Below are positions 45,134 through 53,388 of a DNA stretch of 64,000 nt, piece by piece. Under the pieces are notes generated by a model that was not told the DNA's origin, searched no databases, and saw only the letters and a list, made by a program, of their open reading frames with translations. The stretch covers positions 1,319,001 through 1,383,000 of the forward strand of contig JADJSX010000023.1 in the NCBI GenBank assembly GCA_016711485.1. The letters run 5' to 3'. Numbering within the stretch: the first letter of the stretch is position 1; every line of letters starts with the position of its first letter. A program made the position numbers and the translations under genes. Origin of the DNA: Leptospiraceae bacterium (GTDB lineage Bacteria; Spirochaetota; Leptospiria; Leptospirales; Leptospiraceae).

Positions 45134-47337
45134 CGGAAAGTTTCTGCTCTTTCGAGTAACTCTTCCAATCCCTCTTCATTTGGGTTTATTGGTTTGCCAG
45201 GATGGATAATCGCCACTTGGCAGGTCTCTGCAGCCTCAACAAGTTGTCCGTATGTGCCGGCACTTAAATTGGCTATATATGCTTGTCTGTCTGAATTGTA
45301 AGCAAACATTTTCCCATTGATTGTTACACATGCATTGCAAGCAGAGCAGCGTGGCGAATCAATATAAGCCTCATCCCTTGAGCGAGTTTCATTCTCGTTC
45401 ACTTCAGTCGTTAGATTATTCGAAGGTTTCGATTCTCGTAGTTTGACGTTAGTAGCCTCAATGATAGAAGTTTGCGATTCTGCTTCTTTATGCATTCGCT
45501 CTTCCCAAATTTTCCGCTCTCTTGCGAGTAAAATTTCTACATGTGAATTATGGATTCCACTTAATTCCTGTAAACTATGCCACATTTCTCGACAGCGTTT
45601 TGTTTCTCGAATCATTCTTTCATCTACGATGACTTTATGTAGAATATTGTCCTTATCCACCATTTTAATAAAGGGAATTTTATCCGGTAAACTCTTTTTT
45701 TCTAATTGTAGAAATGTGTCGACAGGAACAATATTCCCTTCCTCACTTTTTGAAAGAATTTTAGAAAAGTGTTTCGCATATCGTTTATAACAAGCAATAA
45801 AATCTACAAATGTAAATGGGATATCTTCTGTTATTTGTTGATGAAATTCATCTTCATACTTAAATTGTTGAGTCGGCCAATCTAATTCTACTTGTGTATT
45901 ATCTGCCAAATAAAAACGAGTAGCCCAATTTGAACCCGCAGACGGATCATAAGTAAAACTTGGGAACGCACGGGACTCCATAGCAGCGGCAGACATTATG
46001 TACGGAGCTATATTGGAAGATTTGCCATTTGCCCCAGAGTATATACTGAACAAGGCTGGGCCTGTAAAACTTAACCCTTTAAATATACTTTCATGGAATC
46101 GAACTAAGTTTGAATTGCAACATTGCAATACATATACTTCATTTAAACCCAATGCAAGACTTGTAAGTTGTTTACTTCTCATACCTGAAATTAAACTTCC
46201 TTCGTTGGATTTTGCTTCTTCTAAAATATCATCCGTTTGTAAAAGAATTTTAATCGGCAAATCAGAAGAAAGTATTTCGACTAACTTTGCGTATTCATTA
46301 GCCGCTAGATTACTCATATTCATAGAAATTAAATAATCCGGAAATAATAGTAACTCATTTGGATCTAGTCCATTTGCTCCATAGTCTGCAAATAAAATAT
46401 CGTGTTTTCTTGGATCATAATGTCCATCAATTTCAAGTTCCGCAATTGCAAATGCTTTAGCAAGTTCAATGGCATCTGGAAACCTTTTTCTATAAGCATC
46501 TATTGCTTCACTGCAACTATCATAGACGAAATCGTAAAATTCTTTTTTTGTTTTCTCATTTGTATTTTCAAAGACTGAAAAAAACTTTTGTGATTTAAGG
46601 ACAGTCAGTAATTCACTCACTCTTTTGCGTCTACTTTCCGGAAAAGAATCCTTAGGTAGAGAACTAGTAAGAATGTTGGACATTGCAGTAAAATCAAATA
46701 AATCTCCGTGTGTTCCGCCTATTGCATTCGCTAAATGTTCGGGTGTTCTCCCTTTCTCGGATCTCTCAAAGTCTGATTTTAAAATGTCAGAAAGTTTTAC
46801 TATGTATTTATTGATATTTCTCTTAAAAACGCCTGCTTTCTTTTTTTCTGCAATTTCCCAGAGATGCCTCACTAATTGAGTTGGTAAATTTTCATCACAA
46901 TCAAGAAGTTCTCCATCTAAAGAAATATTCTCGAATATACTTTTAATCTTTTCTTTTGTAGATTCATCCGATTCCGACAATTTATCATTAGCTACACTAT
47001 TACATATTTTTGAAAAACTTCCTGTAACTTTTGTTTGAATTTTTTTTCGAATTTCTTTTTCTATTTGCAGAATTATTTTTTGAATTCTTTCTGAATTGGG
47101 CTCTGTTAGAATTTTTTTTAGTTCCTGATCAACTATTTCAGAAAGTGATTCTGCCATTTTATGTTTTGGTGAAATTTTATTTAGAATGATAGGATAGTCA
47201 TAACGCGTTTCAGATAAATCTCGAAGTCTTGCTAACAACGCCGGAGTGAAACCCAGTCCGTCTATTTTTTCAAGATGCTCATTTAATCTTTTTCCTGTTA
47301 AATAAAATGCGATATGCGCTTGTGCTTCCGCTTCCAT
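45130..47337 (-). CDS. 2-oxoacid:ferredoxin oxidoreductase beta-like protein fused to a ferredoxin
   Basis: This 735-aa protein ends in a single 4Fe-4S ferredoxin module: CSACNACV and a TCQVAIIHPG closing Cys, at about residues 665-715. The middle (about 340-520) recalls the thiamine-diphosphate part of pyruvate:ferredoxin oxidoreductases (IKILLQTDD, NEVYVLQCCNSN, FTGPALFSIYSG), but the GDG metal site and NxxY motif are not seen. The N-terminal 250 residues are helical and unrecognised. The gene is next to korB and korA in the same operon, so it may be an electron-carrier subunit of the complex. The active-site loss is inferred from motifs, not tested. Confidence 0.7.
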   Translation of the reverse strand: MEAEAQAHIAFYLTGKRLNEHLEKIDGLGFTPALLARLRDLSETRYDYPIILNKISPKHKMAESLSEIVDQELKKILTEPNSERIQKIILQIEKEIRKKIQTKVTGSFSKICNSVANDKLSESDESTKEKIKSIFENISLDGELLDCDENLPTQLVRHLWEIAEKKKAGVFKRNINKYIVKLSDILKSDFERSEKGRTPEHLANAIGGTHGDLFDFTAMSNILTSSLPKDSFPESRRKRVSELLTVLKSQKFFSVFENTNEKTKKEFYDFVYDSCSEAIDAYRKRFPDAIELAKAFAIAELEIDGHYDPRKHDILFADYGANGLDPNELLLFPDYLISMNMSNLAANEYAKLVEILSSDLPIKILLQTDDILEEAKSNEGSLISGMRSKQLTSLALGLNEVYVLQCCNSNLVRFHESIFKGLSFTGPALFSIYSGANGKSSNIAPYIMSAAAMESRAFPSFTYDPSAGSNWATRFYLADNTQVELDWPTQQFKYEDEFHQQITEDIPFTFVDFIACYKRYAKHFSKILSKSEEGNIVPVDTFLQLEKKSLPDKIPFIKMVDKDNILHKVIVDERMIRETKRCREMWHSLQELSGIHNSHVEILLARERKIWEERMHKEAESQTSIIEATNVKLRESKPSNNLTTEVNENETRSRDEAYIDSPRCSACNACVTINGKMFAYNSDRQAYIANLSAGTYGQLVEAAETCQVAIIHPGKPINPNEEGLEELLERAETFR

Positions 47338-47343
47338 GATACT

Positions 47344-48318
47344 CTAAGCTCCTTTGCCTTTGGGCCAAACAGTGACTTTATCGAATTCTTCGTTCAAACC
47401 ATTTTTAGTGACTTCCGGTGTTCTCAATAGACCAGAATGACGTAAGTCTTCATAACAAGGGATTTCACTATTTTGGTATAGAATTCCAACTGGAATTGGA
47501 TCTGTACTCATTGCTATTTCGTTTGCTTTACTTAAGTCAGACGGATCGTGGTATCTTTGATTCTTATAAACTTTGGAAAGACCAGAACTTAAATGTAATC
47601 CGTTTTCATGGTGTAACATTAAAACTCTTTGCGGTTCATGTAACCATGGCTCTAATGATTTTGGTAACCATTCTGGACATCGCTGCACAATTCTTACAAA
47701 AGAGAATCCCTTATGTTGAAATGCGGCTTTCACTACATCAAATAGAACTTCCGGTATCCAGTCAACGGCTTGTGCTAAAAAGGAACAGTTTTGTACTCCA
47801 AGATTTACCGTTAGTGGATTTAATGCATCGAGATAACTTCCTCTGGGTGTAGTATTACTCTTTGTACCAATGGGTGAAGTAGGAGAGGCTTGTTTTTTTG
47901 TTAATCCGTAAATTTGGTTGTCGTGGAGAAATACGGTTATGTTCATATTATAACGTATCGCATGAATCCAATGAGCTGCGCCAATGCTACAACAATCTCC
48001 ATCTCCAGTATTCACAAATACGTTCAAATCTGGTCTTGCCATTTTAATTCCTTCTGCAATAGGTAAGGCTCGTCCGTGAATTCCATGAAATCCGTAAGTC
48101 TTCATATAATGCGGTAATCGACTCGAACATCCAATCCCAGAAACAAATACTGTTTTTTCGGGACGTAACCCTTCATCACGACATAACCTTTGAACTGCGG
48201 ATAATATAGCATTATCTCCACAGCCAGTGCACCATCTTGGAACTCCGCCTTGGTAATCTTCCAATTTATGGAGTTCGTCTGTCATTTGCAGTAAACATTC
48301 TGTTGCAGTAAATGGCAT
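47344..48318 (-). CDS. korB: 2-oxoacid:ferredoxin oxidoreductase beta subunit
   Basis: The 324-aa subunit binds thiamine diphosphate and a 4Fe-4S cluster and takes part in oxidation of 2-oxoglutarate or a similar 2-oxoacid to the acyl-CoA. WCTGCGDNAI gives two cluster Cys, with another in GIGCSSRLP and one at QRCPEW. NTGDGDCCSIGAAHW and NQIYGLTKKQASPTS are the TPP/Mg motifs. It is four bases from korA. The 2-oxoglutarate assignment is from overall resemblance; pyruvate or branched-chain acids are possible. Confidence 0.9.
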   Translation of the reverse strand: MPFTATECLLQMTDELHKLEDYQGGVPRWCTGCGDNAILSAVQRLCRDEGLRPEKTVFVSGIGCSSRLPHYMKTYGFHGIHGRALPIAEGIKMARPDLNVFVNTGDGDCCSIGAAHWIHAIRYNMNITVFLHDNQIYGLTKKQASPTSPIGTKSNTTPRGSYLDALNPLTVNLGVQNCSFLAQAVDWIPEVLFDVVKAAFQHKGFSFVRIVQRCPEWLPKSLEPWLHEPQRVLMLHHENGLHLSSGLSKVYKNQRYHDPSDLSKANEIAMSTDPIPVGILYQNSEIPCYEDLRHSGLLRTPEVTKNGLNEEFDKVTVWPKGKGA

Positions 48319-48322
48319 TGTA

Positions 48323-50221
48323 TTATCCTTCCTTTGAAATTCTGTCAGAAATTAGTTTGTAAATTGTTTTAGGTTTGATTGATTGTCCTCGACTTTCACT
48401 AAAACAGTCGATATCTACTAAATATCTAGATCTAAGTAAAATTGCTAATGCCGTATAACGACGATTTGTCTCGTCGATAAGTTTATCTTCAAGTCTATCA
48501 CTCCAGTTATTTTCTATTGTGATAATTTGTTTGAATCCGTTCATTATTTCTTTTATTCCAGGAGGCAGTGGATTTAAAAACTGCAAGTGTATAGAAGAGA
48601 CTTTTTTTCCTTCTTTTTGTAAGTTTTCTACCGCCTCCTCGATGGCTCCTCGAGTGCTTCCCCAACCAATTACCAGTAATTCCCCTTTGGGTTCTCCGAA
48701 AACCGTGGGTGCTTTTAAAGTTTTTTGCAAGGCAGCTAATTTTAAACTGCGTGCATGAAGGGATTGTTCATTAATATCAGCATCATAGGCAACGTGACTA
48801 TCTACGTCATGCGCAAGACCTGTAACCGTGTGCATTCCCCCCGGTTGACCCGGACGAAATCGAATAGAAAGTCCTGTTGTTTTATCCCAATCATATGGTT
48901 TAACTCCTGGCGGTACGGGACTTTGGTCTATGGGAGGTGCAAGCCATGACTCATTAAATTCAGGTCTAGGAAATGGTTGCTGGGATGTGGCGAGTGTCGC
49001 ATCCGATAAAACGATTACGACCATATTAAATGTTTCTGCAATTTTTCTTGCTGTGATGATAGAATAAAAACAATCTTCGATAGTACTTGCTGCCATAACT
49101 ACTTTGGGTGCATCCCCATGACTACCGAAGATTGCAGTCATTAAATCACCTTGTTCCGTTTTTGTGGGTTGTCCTGTGCTCGGTCCACCTCTTTGCACGT
49201 TAACTACAACTAGTGGAATTTCCGCCATTACGGCCAGTCCCATTGCTTCTTGTTTCAATGAAAATCCCGGTCCAGAAGTAATGGTTACTGCACATTTGCC
49301 GGCGTACGAGGCACCGATAGCAAATGCACAAGCGGCTATTTCGTCTTCTGCTTGGTGCACAATTCCACCTACTTTTTCAAATACATCGCTTAGATAATGA
49401 GAGGCAGATGTAGCAGGTGTAATAGGATACATAGCACATATCTCCATTCCTGAGGCTAACACACCCATACCGATTGCTGTATTTCCATTTACTACTATTT
49501 GAGGTTCTTTTACTTCTGTAATGGGCATACTAAATTTAAAATCTAAATTTTCCTCTGCCCATTTTGAACCTGCTTCTAGTAATTTTACATTTGCATCAAT
49601 TACCTTTTGTTCTTTTTTCCCAAACGTAACTGCAATTTGTTCTATAGCGAGATGTAAATCAAAACTATAAACTTCACAAATCATTCCGAGCGCAAACATA
49701 TTCTTACCCTTTTTTGCATCGGACACAATGGATTTACAAACTTGTTCCATAGGTACTTCGTAGACTTTATATCCTGCTTCTATTAACTTATCATAACTTT
49801 CTGTATAGGCAGAAACTATTTTTGGATCGGGATGATTTCTCCACATACTTTCTAATAGAATAATACAACCTGACTTTAATTCATTTGCGCGAACTCGTCC
49901 CAATAATACTTGTTCGTTAAACGCAACAACAAGTTCGGTTTCATTCCCTCCATTCGTAATTTTATTTGATCCAATTCTGATTCTATTTCCACTTGCACCC
50001 GCAATACTTCTTGCTGGCGGGCGAATCTCCGCAGGTATAATTTCTGTAGTCCAGATTCCGTAACCCATTTGAGCTGCGATAGCGCCTAACGATTGACCAC
50101 ATTTTTGTGCTCCTTCACCCGAATCGCTAATGACCTCTATAATATGTTCTTGCAGAGTTGCTATTAGTTTCTCTTTTTTCTCCTGGTTTAATTTACCGTT
50201 TGCTTCTACCGTTTGGTTCAT
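48323..50221 (-). CDS. korA: 2-oxoacid:ferredoxin oxidoreductase, fused gamma-alpha subunit
   Basis: In this 632-aa protein residues 1-215 are the gamma domain (GEGAQKCGQSLG and PPARSIAGASGNRIRIG) and residues about 230-630 are the alpha domain. The alpha domain has the YPITPATSAS motif, a TITSGPGFSLKQEA segment and a QRGGPSTGQPTKTEQGD segment, all of this family. The fused gamma-alpha arrangement is common in KorA. It should form an active enzyme with KorB, with ferredoxin as acceptor. Upstream in the same operon are nfnB and nfnA. Confidence 0.92.
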   Translation of the reverse strand: MNQTVEANGKLNQEKKEKLIATLQEHIIEVISDSGEGAQKCGQSLGAIAAQMGYGIWTTEIIPAEIRPPARSIAGASGNRIRIGSNKITNGGNETELVVAFNEQVLLGRVRANELKSGCIILLESMWRNHPDPKIVSAYTESYDKLIEAGYKVYEVPMEQVCKSIVSDAKKGKNMFALGMICEVYSFDLHLAIEQIAVTFGKKEQKVIDANVKLLEAGSKWAEENLDFKFSMPITEVKEPQIVVNGNTAIGMGVLASGMEICAMYPITPATSASHYLSDVFEKVGGIVHQAEDEIAACAFAIGASYAGKCAVTITSGPGFSLKQEAMGLAVMAEIPLVVVNVQRGGPSTGQPTKTEQGDLMTAIFGSHGDAPKVVMAASTIEDCFYSIITARKIAETFNMVVIVLSDATLATSQQPFPRPEFNESWLAPPIDQSPVPPGVKPYDWDKTTGLSIRFRPGQPGGMHTVTGLAHDVDSHVAYDADINEQSLHARSLKLAALQKTLKAPTVFGEPKGELLVIGWGSTRGAIEEAVENLQKEGKKVSSIHLQFLNPLPPGIKEIMNGFKQIITIENNWSDRLEDKLIDETNRRYTALAILLRSRYLVDIDCFSESRGQSIKPKTIYKLISDRISKEG

Positions 50222-50255
50222 TTTCTATGCCTGTTGGATCCTTACAAATTTTACT

Positions 50256-51761
50256 CTAATTTTTCAATATTCGCACTCTAGCGAAGTTATGCTCTTTTAA
50301 ATCAATTCCAAATAAACCTTTTCCTTTTGTTCGATAAGGAGTATATTCGTCTTTGATTCCAAGATATTCTTTCATGCTCTTTGCTGATTTTCGACCGGCA
50401 CCCATAGCTCTAATCACAGTTGCAGCTCCTGTAACAATATCTCCACCGGCAAATACTCCCGCTATAGAAGTAGCAAGATTTTCATCTGTTTCAATATAAC
50501 CTTTTTTGTTTAATTTTAACTTAGAAGTTTGACCCATAATGGGATTTGCGTTAGTGCCTATAGCTGATACAATCACGTCTACTTCAAAATCAAATTCACT
50601 ACCTAATATAGGAACCGGTTTTCTTCTTCCAGAGTTATCAGGCTCGCCTAATTCCATTTTGACGCATTTCATCGCTCTTACGCCACCTTTTCCATTATCT
50701 AAAACTGCTACTGGATTTGTGAGCCAATGGTATTCTACACCTTCTTGTTCGGCGTGATGAATTTCTTCGATTCTTGCTGGTGCTTCTGTTCTTGATCTGC
50801 GATAAATACAATAAACTTTTTCTGCACCCAATCGTAACGAAACACGCAGTGCATCCATCGCTGTGTTACCCGCACCAACTACTGCAACTCTTTTTCCTAA
50901 GGGAAGGGGAGTGTCGAAAAAAGGAAATTCTTTCCCGCGCATTAAATTACAACGAGTTAGAAGTTCATTTGCTGATAAAACTCCATTGAGTGAGTCACCG
51001 GGCACACCAAGCATAGCAGGATAACCAGCACCAACTCCAATAAATATGGAATGAAATCCCATTTCCTCTATCATTTGATCAATTGTAAATAATCTACCAA
51101 CTAACGTATTGCATTCGAACTTTACGCCTAATTTTTTTAGATTTTCAATTTCTGCATCTATGACAGTATTTGGTAATCTAAAGTCTGGAATTCCATATCG
51201 TAAAACTCCGCCAGGTACATGAAAAGCTTCAAAGATTGTGACATCACAACCTGCTTTTGCCATATCTGCCGCACATGCCAGACCTGCAGGTCCTGAACCT
51301 ACAATTGCAACCTTAAAATCATTTGGTTCAATATAGGGAATATTTACCCAGCCCTCTTTGATAGCAGTGTCACCTATAAATCTTTCCAGTCTTCCTATTG
51401 CTACTGGCTCAAGAGAAGCGCCTACTGTGCATACTCCTTCGCATTGATTTTCTTGAGGGCAAACTCTTCCGCATACTGCGGGTAATAAGTTTGTTTGCGT
51501 TATAATATCGTAAGCTTCATGGTATTTTTTTTCGCTGATTTTTTTTATAAAGCCCGGTATATCAATATTAACCGGACATCCAGAAACGCAGGGCTGATCG
51601 GGGCAATCTAAACAGCGATCTGATTCGCGAAGTGCCTCTTTTTCATTGTATCCACAGGCTACTTCCTCAAAATTTCTAGCTCGAACTAACGGTTCTTGTT
51701 CTCGCATTGGAGTCCGATCTTGCAAAATCGTGCGAATTGTTTTTTTCTTTACTAGTGCCAT
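50256..51761 (-). CDS. nfnB: NADPH-dependent oxidoreductase, NfnB/GltD-like
   Basis: The 501-aa flavoprotein has N-terminal 4Fe-4S motifs (CLDCPDQPCVSGCP and CGRVCPQENQCEGVC), a FAD site at GSGPAGLACAADMAKAG and an NAD(P) site at VVGAGNTAMDALR. It resembles glutamate synthase small subunits, but the adjacent NfnA gene points to NfnAB, the flavin-based electron-bifurcating ferredoxin-NADP transhydrogenase. It overlaps nfnA by one base. GltD (glutamate synthase beta subunit) is the main alternative, but there is no large gltB gene here. Confidence 0.85.
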   Translation of the reverse strand: MALVKKKTIRTILQDRTPMREQEPLVRARNFEEVACGYNEKEALRESDRCLDCPDQPCVSGCPVNIDIPGFIKKISEKKYHEAYDIITQTNLLPAVCGRVCPQENQCEGVCTVGASLEPVAIGRLERFIGDTAIKEGWVNIPYIEPNDFKVAIVGSGPAGLACAADMAKAGCDVTIFEAFHVPGGVLRYGIPDFRLPNTVIDAEIENLKKLGVKFECNTLVGRLFTIDQMIEEMGFHSIFIGVGAGYPAMLGVPGDSLNGVLSANELLTRCNLMRGKEFPFFDTPLPLGKRVAVVGAGNTAMDALRVSLRLGAEKVYCIYRRSRTEAPARIEEIHHAEQEGVEYHWLTNPVAVLDNGKGGVRAMKCVKMELGEPDNSGRRKPVPILGSEFDFEVDVIVSAIGTNANPIMGQTSKLKLNKKGYIETDENLATSIAGVFAGGDIVTGAATVIRAMGAGRKSAKSMKEYLGIKDEYTPYRTKGKGLFGIDLKEHNFARVRILKN

Positions 51762-52654
51762 TATCCATTGCCTCTATTTTCCAGTCCGGCGGAATTTTCC
51801 TTAAGGTACTTTTGCATATTACATGTTTTATTCCAATGTTCAATTGCTATACGCTCCTCCTTTGTGTAATTTTTTAGTCTGAGTACTAACTCTTCAAAGT
51901 CCACTTGGTGTCCGTCAAAATCGGGTCCATCTACACAAGCAAACTTCACTTCATTTCCAATTTTTACACGACAGCCGCCACACATCCCAGTTCCATCCAC
52001 CATAAGCGGATTTAAACTAACCATTGTTTTGATGGAGTGCGGTCTAGTTGCTTCTGAGCATCCTTTCATCATGATCGGAGGTCCTATGGCAATGACCTCG
52101 TCTATATCTGAATGTTTCGCAATGGCTTGTTTGATCCCTTCTGTGACTAATCCATGTAATCCAACAGAACCATCGTCCGTACAAATAATAAATTCATCAC
52201 ACCAAGCTCTAAATTTATCTTCCCAAAAAATTAATTCCTTATTTCTAAATCCAACTACACCAATTACATAAGCTCCCTTTTCTTTAAATCCACGTGCCTG
52301 CACAAATACAGGAGCAACGCCCAATCCGCCACCTACACAAACGACTTTTTTCGCCTGACTCAAATGACTCGGAACACCCATAGGACCTACTATTCCATAG
52401 AGGCTAACACCGGGTATGCACTCTAATTGCATTTCCTTTGTGGTTTTTCCGACGGCTTGGATTACAAGTGTAATCGTGCCTTTCGTTTGATCATAATCAG
52501 CAATCGTGAGTGGAATTCTTTCACTGTATTCGTTTAACATTACAATGACAAACTGTCCTGGTTTTGCGGCTTTTGCCATAAGGGGGTGACTTATTTCTAG
52601 AGAATAGGTTACATCCGAGAAATCTTCCCGAGAAATGATTTCAAAATTACTCAT
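51761..52654 (-). CDS. nfnA: NfnA-type ferredoxin-NADP reductase subunit
   Basis: The 297-aa protein has a FAD-binding beta barrel (RIPLTIADYD), a NAD-binding fold (VCVGGGLGVAPVFVQA), and C-terminal 2Fe-2S cysteines in GMCGGCRVKIG and KFACVDGPDFDGH. This order is that of NfnA and DHOD-K electron-transfer subunits. It heads the operon, with GGAG about 10 bases before the ATG. With NfnB it would equilibrate NADH, NADPH and ferredoxin. The repeat element at 52.68-52.99 kb lies directly upstream, so it is in the promoter region of the operon. Confidence 0.88.
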   Translation of the reverse strand: MSNFEIISREDFSDVTYSLEISHPLMAKAAKPGQFVIVMLNEYSERIPLTIADYDQTKGTITLVIQAVGKTTKEMQLECIPGVSLYGIVGPMGVPSHLSQAKKVVCVGGGLGVAPVFVQARGFKEKGAYVIGVVGFRNKELIFWEDKFRAWCDEFIICTDDGSVGLHGLVTEGIKQAIAKHSDIDEVIAIGPPIMMKGCSEATRPHSIKTMVSLNPLMVDGTGMCGGCRVKIGNEVKFACVDGPDFDGHQVDFEELVLRLKNYTKEERIAIEHWNKTCNMQKYLKENSAGLENRGNG

Positions 52655-52704
52655 ATCTTTGGCTCCTATACTAAACTTACTAACTCACCTTACGCTATGC
52701 TATT

Positions 52705-52775
52705 ATCATTGCTTCTCAAAAGCAATGATTTAGTTCGGGTGAGTCCAGTGTCCACTTGACGGTTGCACCCGAACT
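52705..52775 (-). repeat. Two hairpins inside element A
   Basis: ATCATTGCTT (52705-52714) pairs with AAGCAATGAT (52720-52729) around five bases. AGTTCGGGTG (52732-52741) pairs with CACCCGAACT (52766-52775). The second hairpin encloses the segment also present in element B, where the flanking stem is shorter but the loop sequence is conserved. Confidence 0.7.
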
Positions 52776-52960
52776 CAATGTTTCTCCCTCAATCTCTTTC
52801 GCTCAAGCCCATTGTTGCTTTCACAACAATAGGTCGAAACATAATAGTGGACTTTCCACCTATCGCTTGTGCGCTCTCCTTGAGCCAAGCTATCGCAGGC
52901 TATTGATTCTATTAGTTTATTAGCATTTTCTAATATTTTTAAATTATATTTCATTTTCAT
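52775..52960 (-). CDS. Possible small protein encoded by element A
   Basis: The 61-residue frame starts with an ATG after AGGAAAA and begins with a segment ILENANKLIESIACDS that matches ILENVNELINSIACGS in the 28-codon frame of element B. Five of the differing codons include both silent and coding changes. After this the two copies diverge. It may be a small expressed peptide or a frame preserved only by shared descent. The sequence does not tell which. It has no recognised family. Confidence 0.35.
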   Translation of the reverse strand: MKMKYNLKILENANKLIESIACDSLAQGERTSDRWKVHYYVSTYCCESNNGLERKRLREKH

Positions 52961-52993
52961 AATTTTCCTATTTTGCGTAACATCAGTTAGTAA

Positions 52994-53388
52994 CTCTTTG
53001 GCATTGTTTTATACTACACCATCTAACAGTTAATAGCAATATGATATAAATCATAGGTTTAAAATACTGCATCTTAAAATGAATTCATATTAAATTGAAC
53101 ATTGAACATTTCTAATTTTAAATTAATGTGCATATGCGTTCGAATCTACTCAATGCTCTCAACTAAGTATTTTCTATGCTGTAAAATTCTATTAAGTAAA
53201 GCTTATGTCATTGTGGGTCGCTAAGTATTAATACTCAGTTTTCAAATGACTTGTTTGCAGTTAGAATTATGGAAGATTTTTCATAGAATACATTTTATGT
53301 TTATTTAAAACTAAAAAAATTCTATTGATAAAACTCATTTTTATTTAGATTCAATATAAATGAGTTTTTTGAATTGGATTTTACTAAA
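52994..53388. other. Intergenic region
   Basis: About 395 AT-rich bases lie between element A and the end of the GAF-PP2C gene. A terminator for that gene is at 53330-53368. I see no gene in the remainder. Confidence 0.55.
53330..53368 (-). terminator. Terminator of the GAF-PP2C-ATPase gene
   Basis: AAAACTCATTT (53330-53340) and AAATGAGTTTT (53358-53368) form an 11-bp perfect stem with a 17-base loop, 20 bases after the minus-strand stop codon. A/T-rich stem ends and flanks fit a terminator for either strand. Confidence 0.7.

Larger units (their letters stand above)
52677..52993 (-). mobile_element. Inverted-repeat element, copy A
   Basis: The ends read TTACTAACTCACCTTACGC (left) and, inverted, TTACTAACTGATGTTACGC (right), 16 of 19 matching. 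It resembles element B at 58174-58344 at both ends and in two internal segments: 52894-52936 (37 of 43 identical to 58231-58273) and 52738-52769 (28 of 32 identical to 58292-58323). It is oriented on the minus strand and carries a small reading frame and two strong hairpins (52705-52729 and 52732-52775). No transposase frame is present, so it looks like a non-autonomous element. Confidence 0.65.

Noticed and set aside
50256..51761. Glutamate synthase small subunit (GltD)
   Set aside because: There is no gltB gene, and the neighbouring NfnA gene favours NfnB, though GltD-like activity is not excluded.
52677..52993. Integron attC site as an explanation for the element ends
   Set aside because: The ends have a TTACGC / GCGTAA core rather than the GTTRRRY attC core, and no integrase or cassette array is present.
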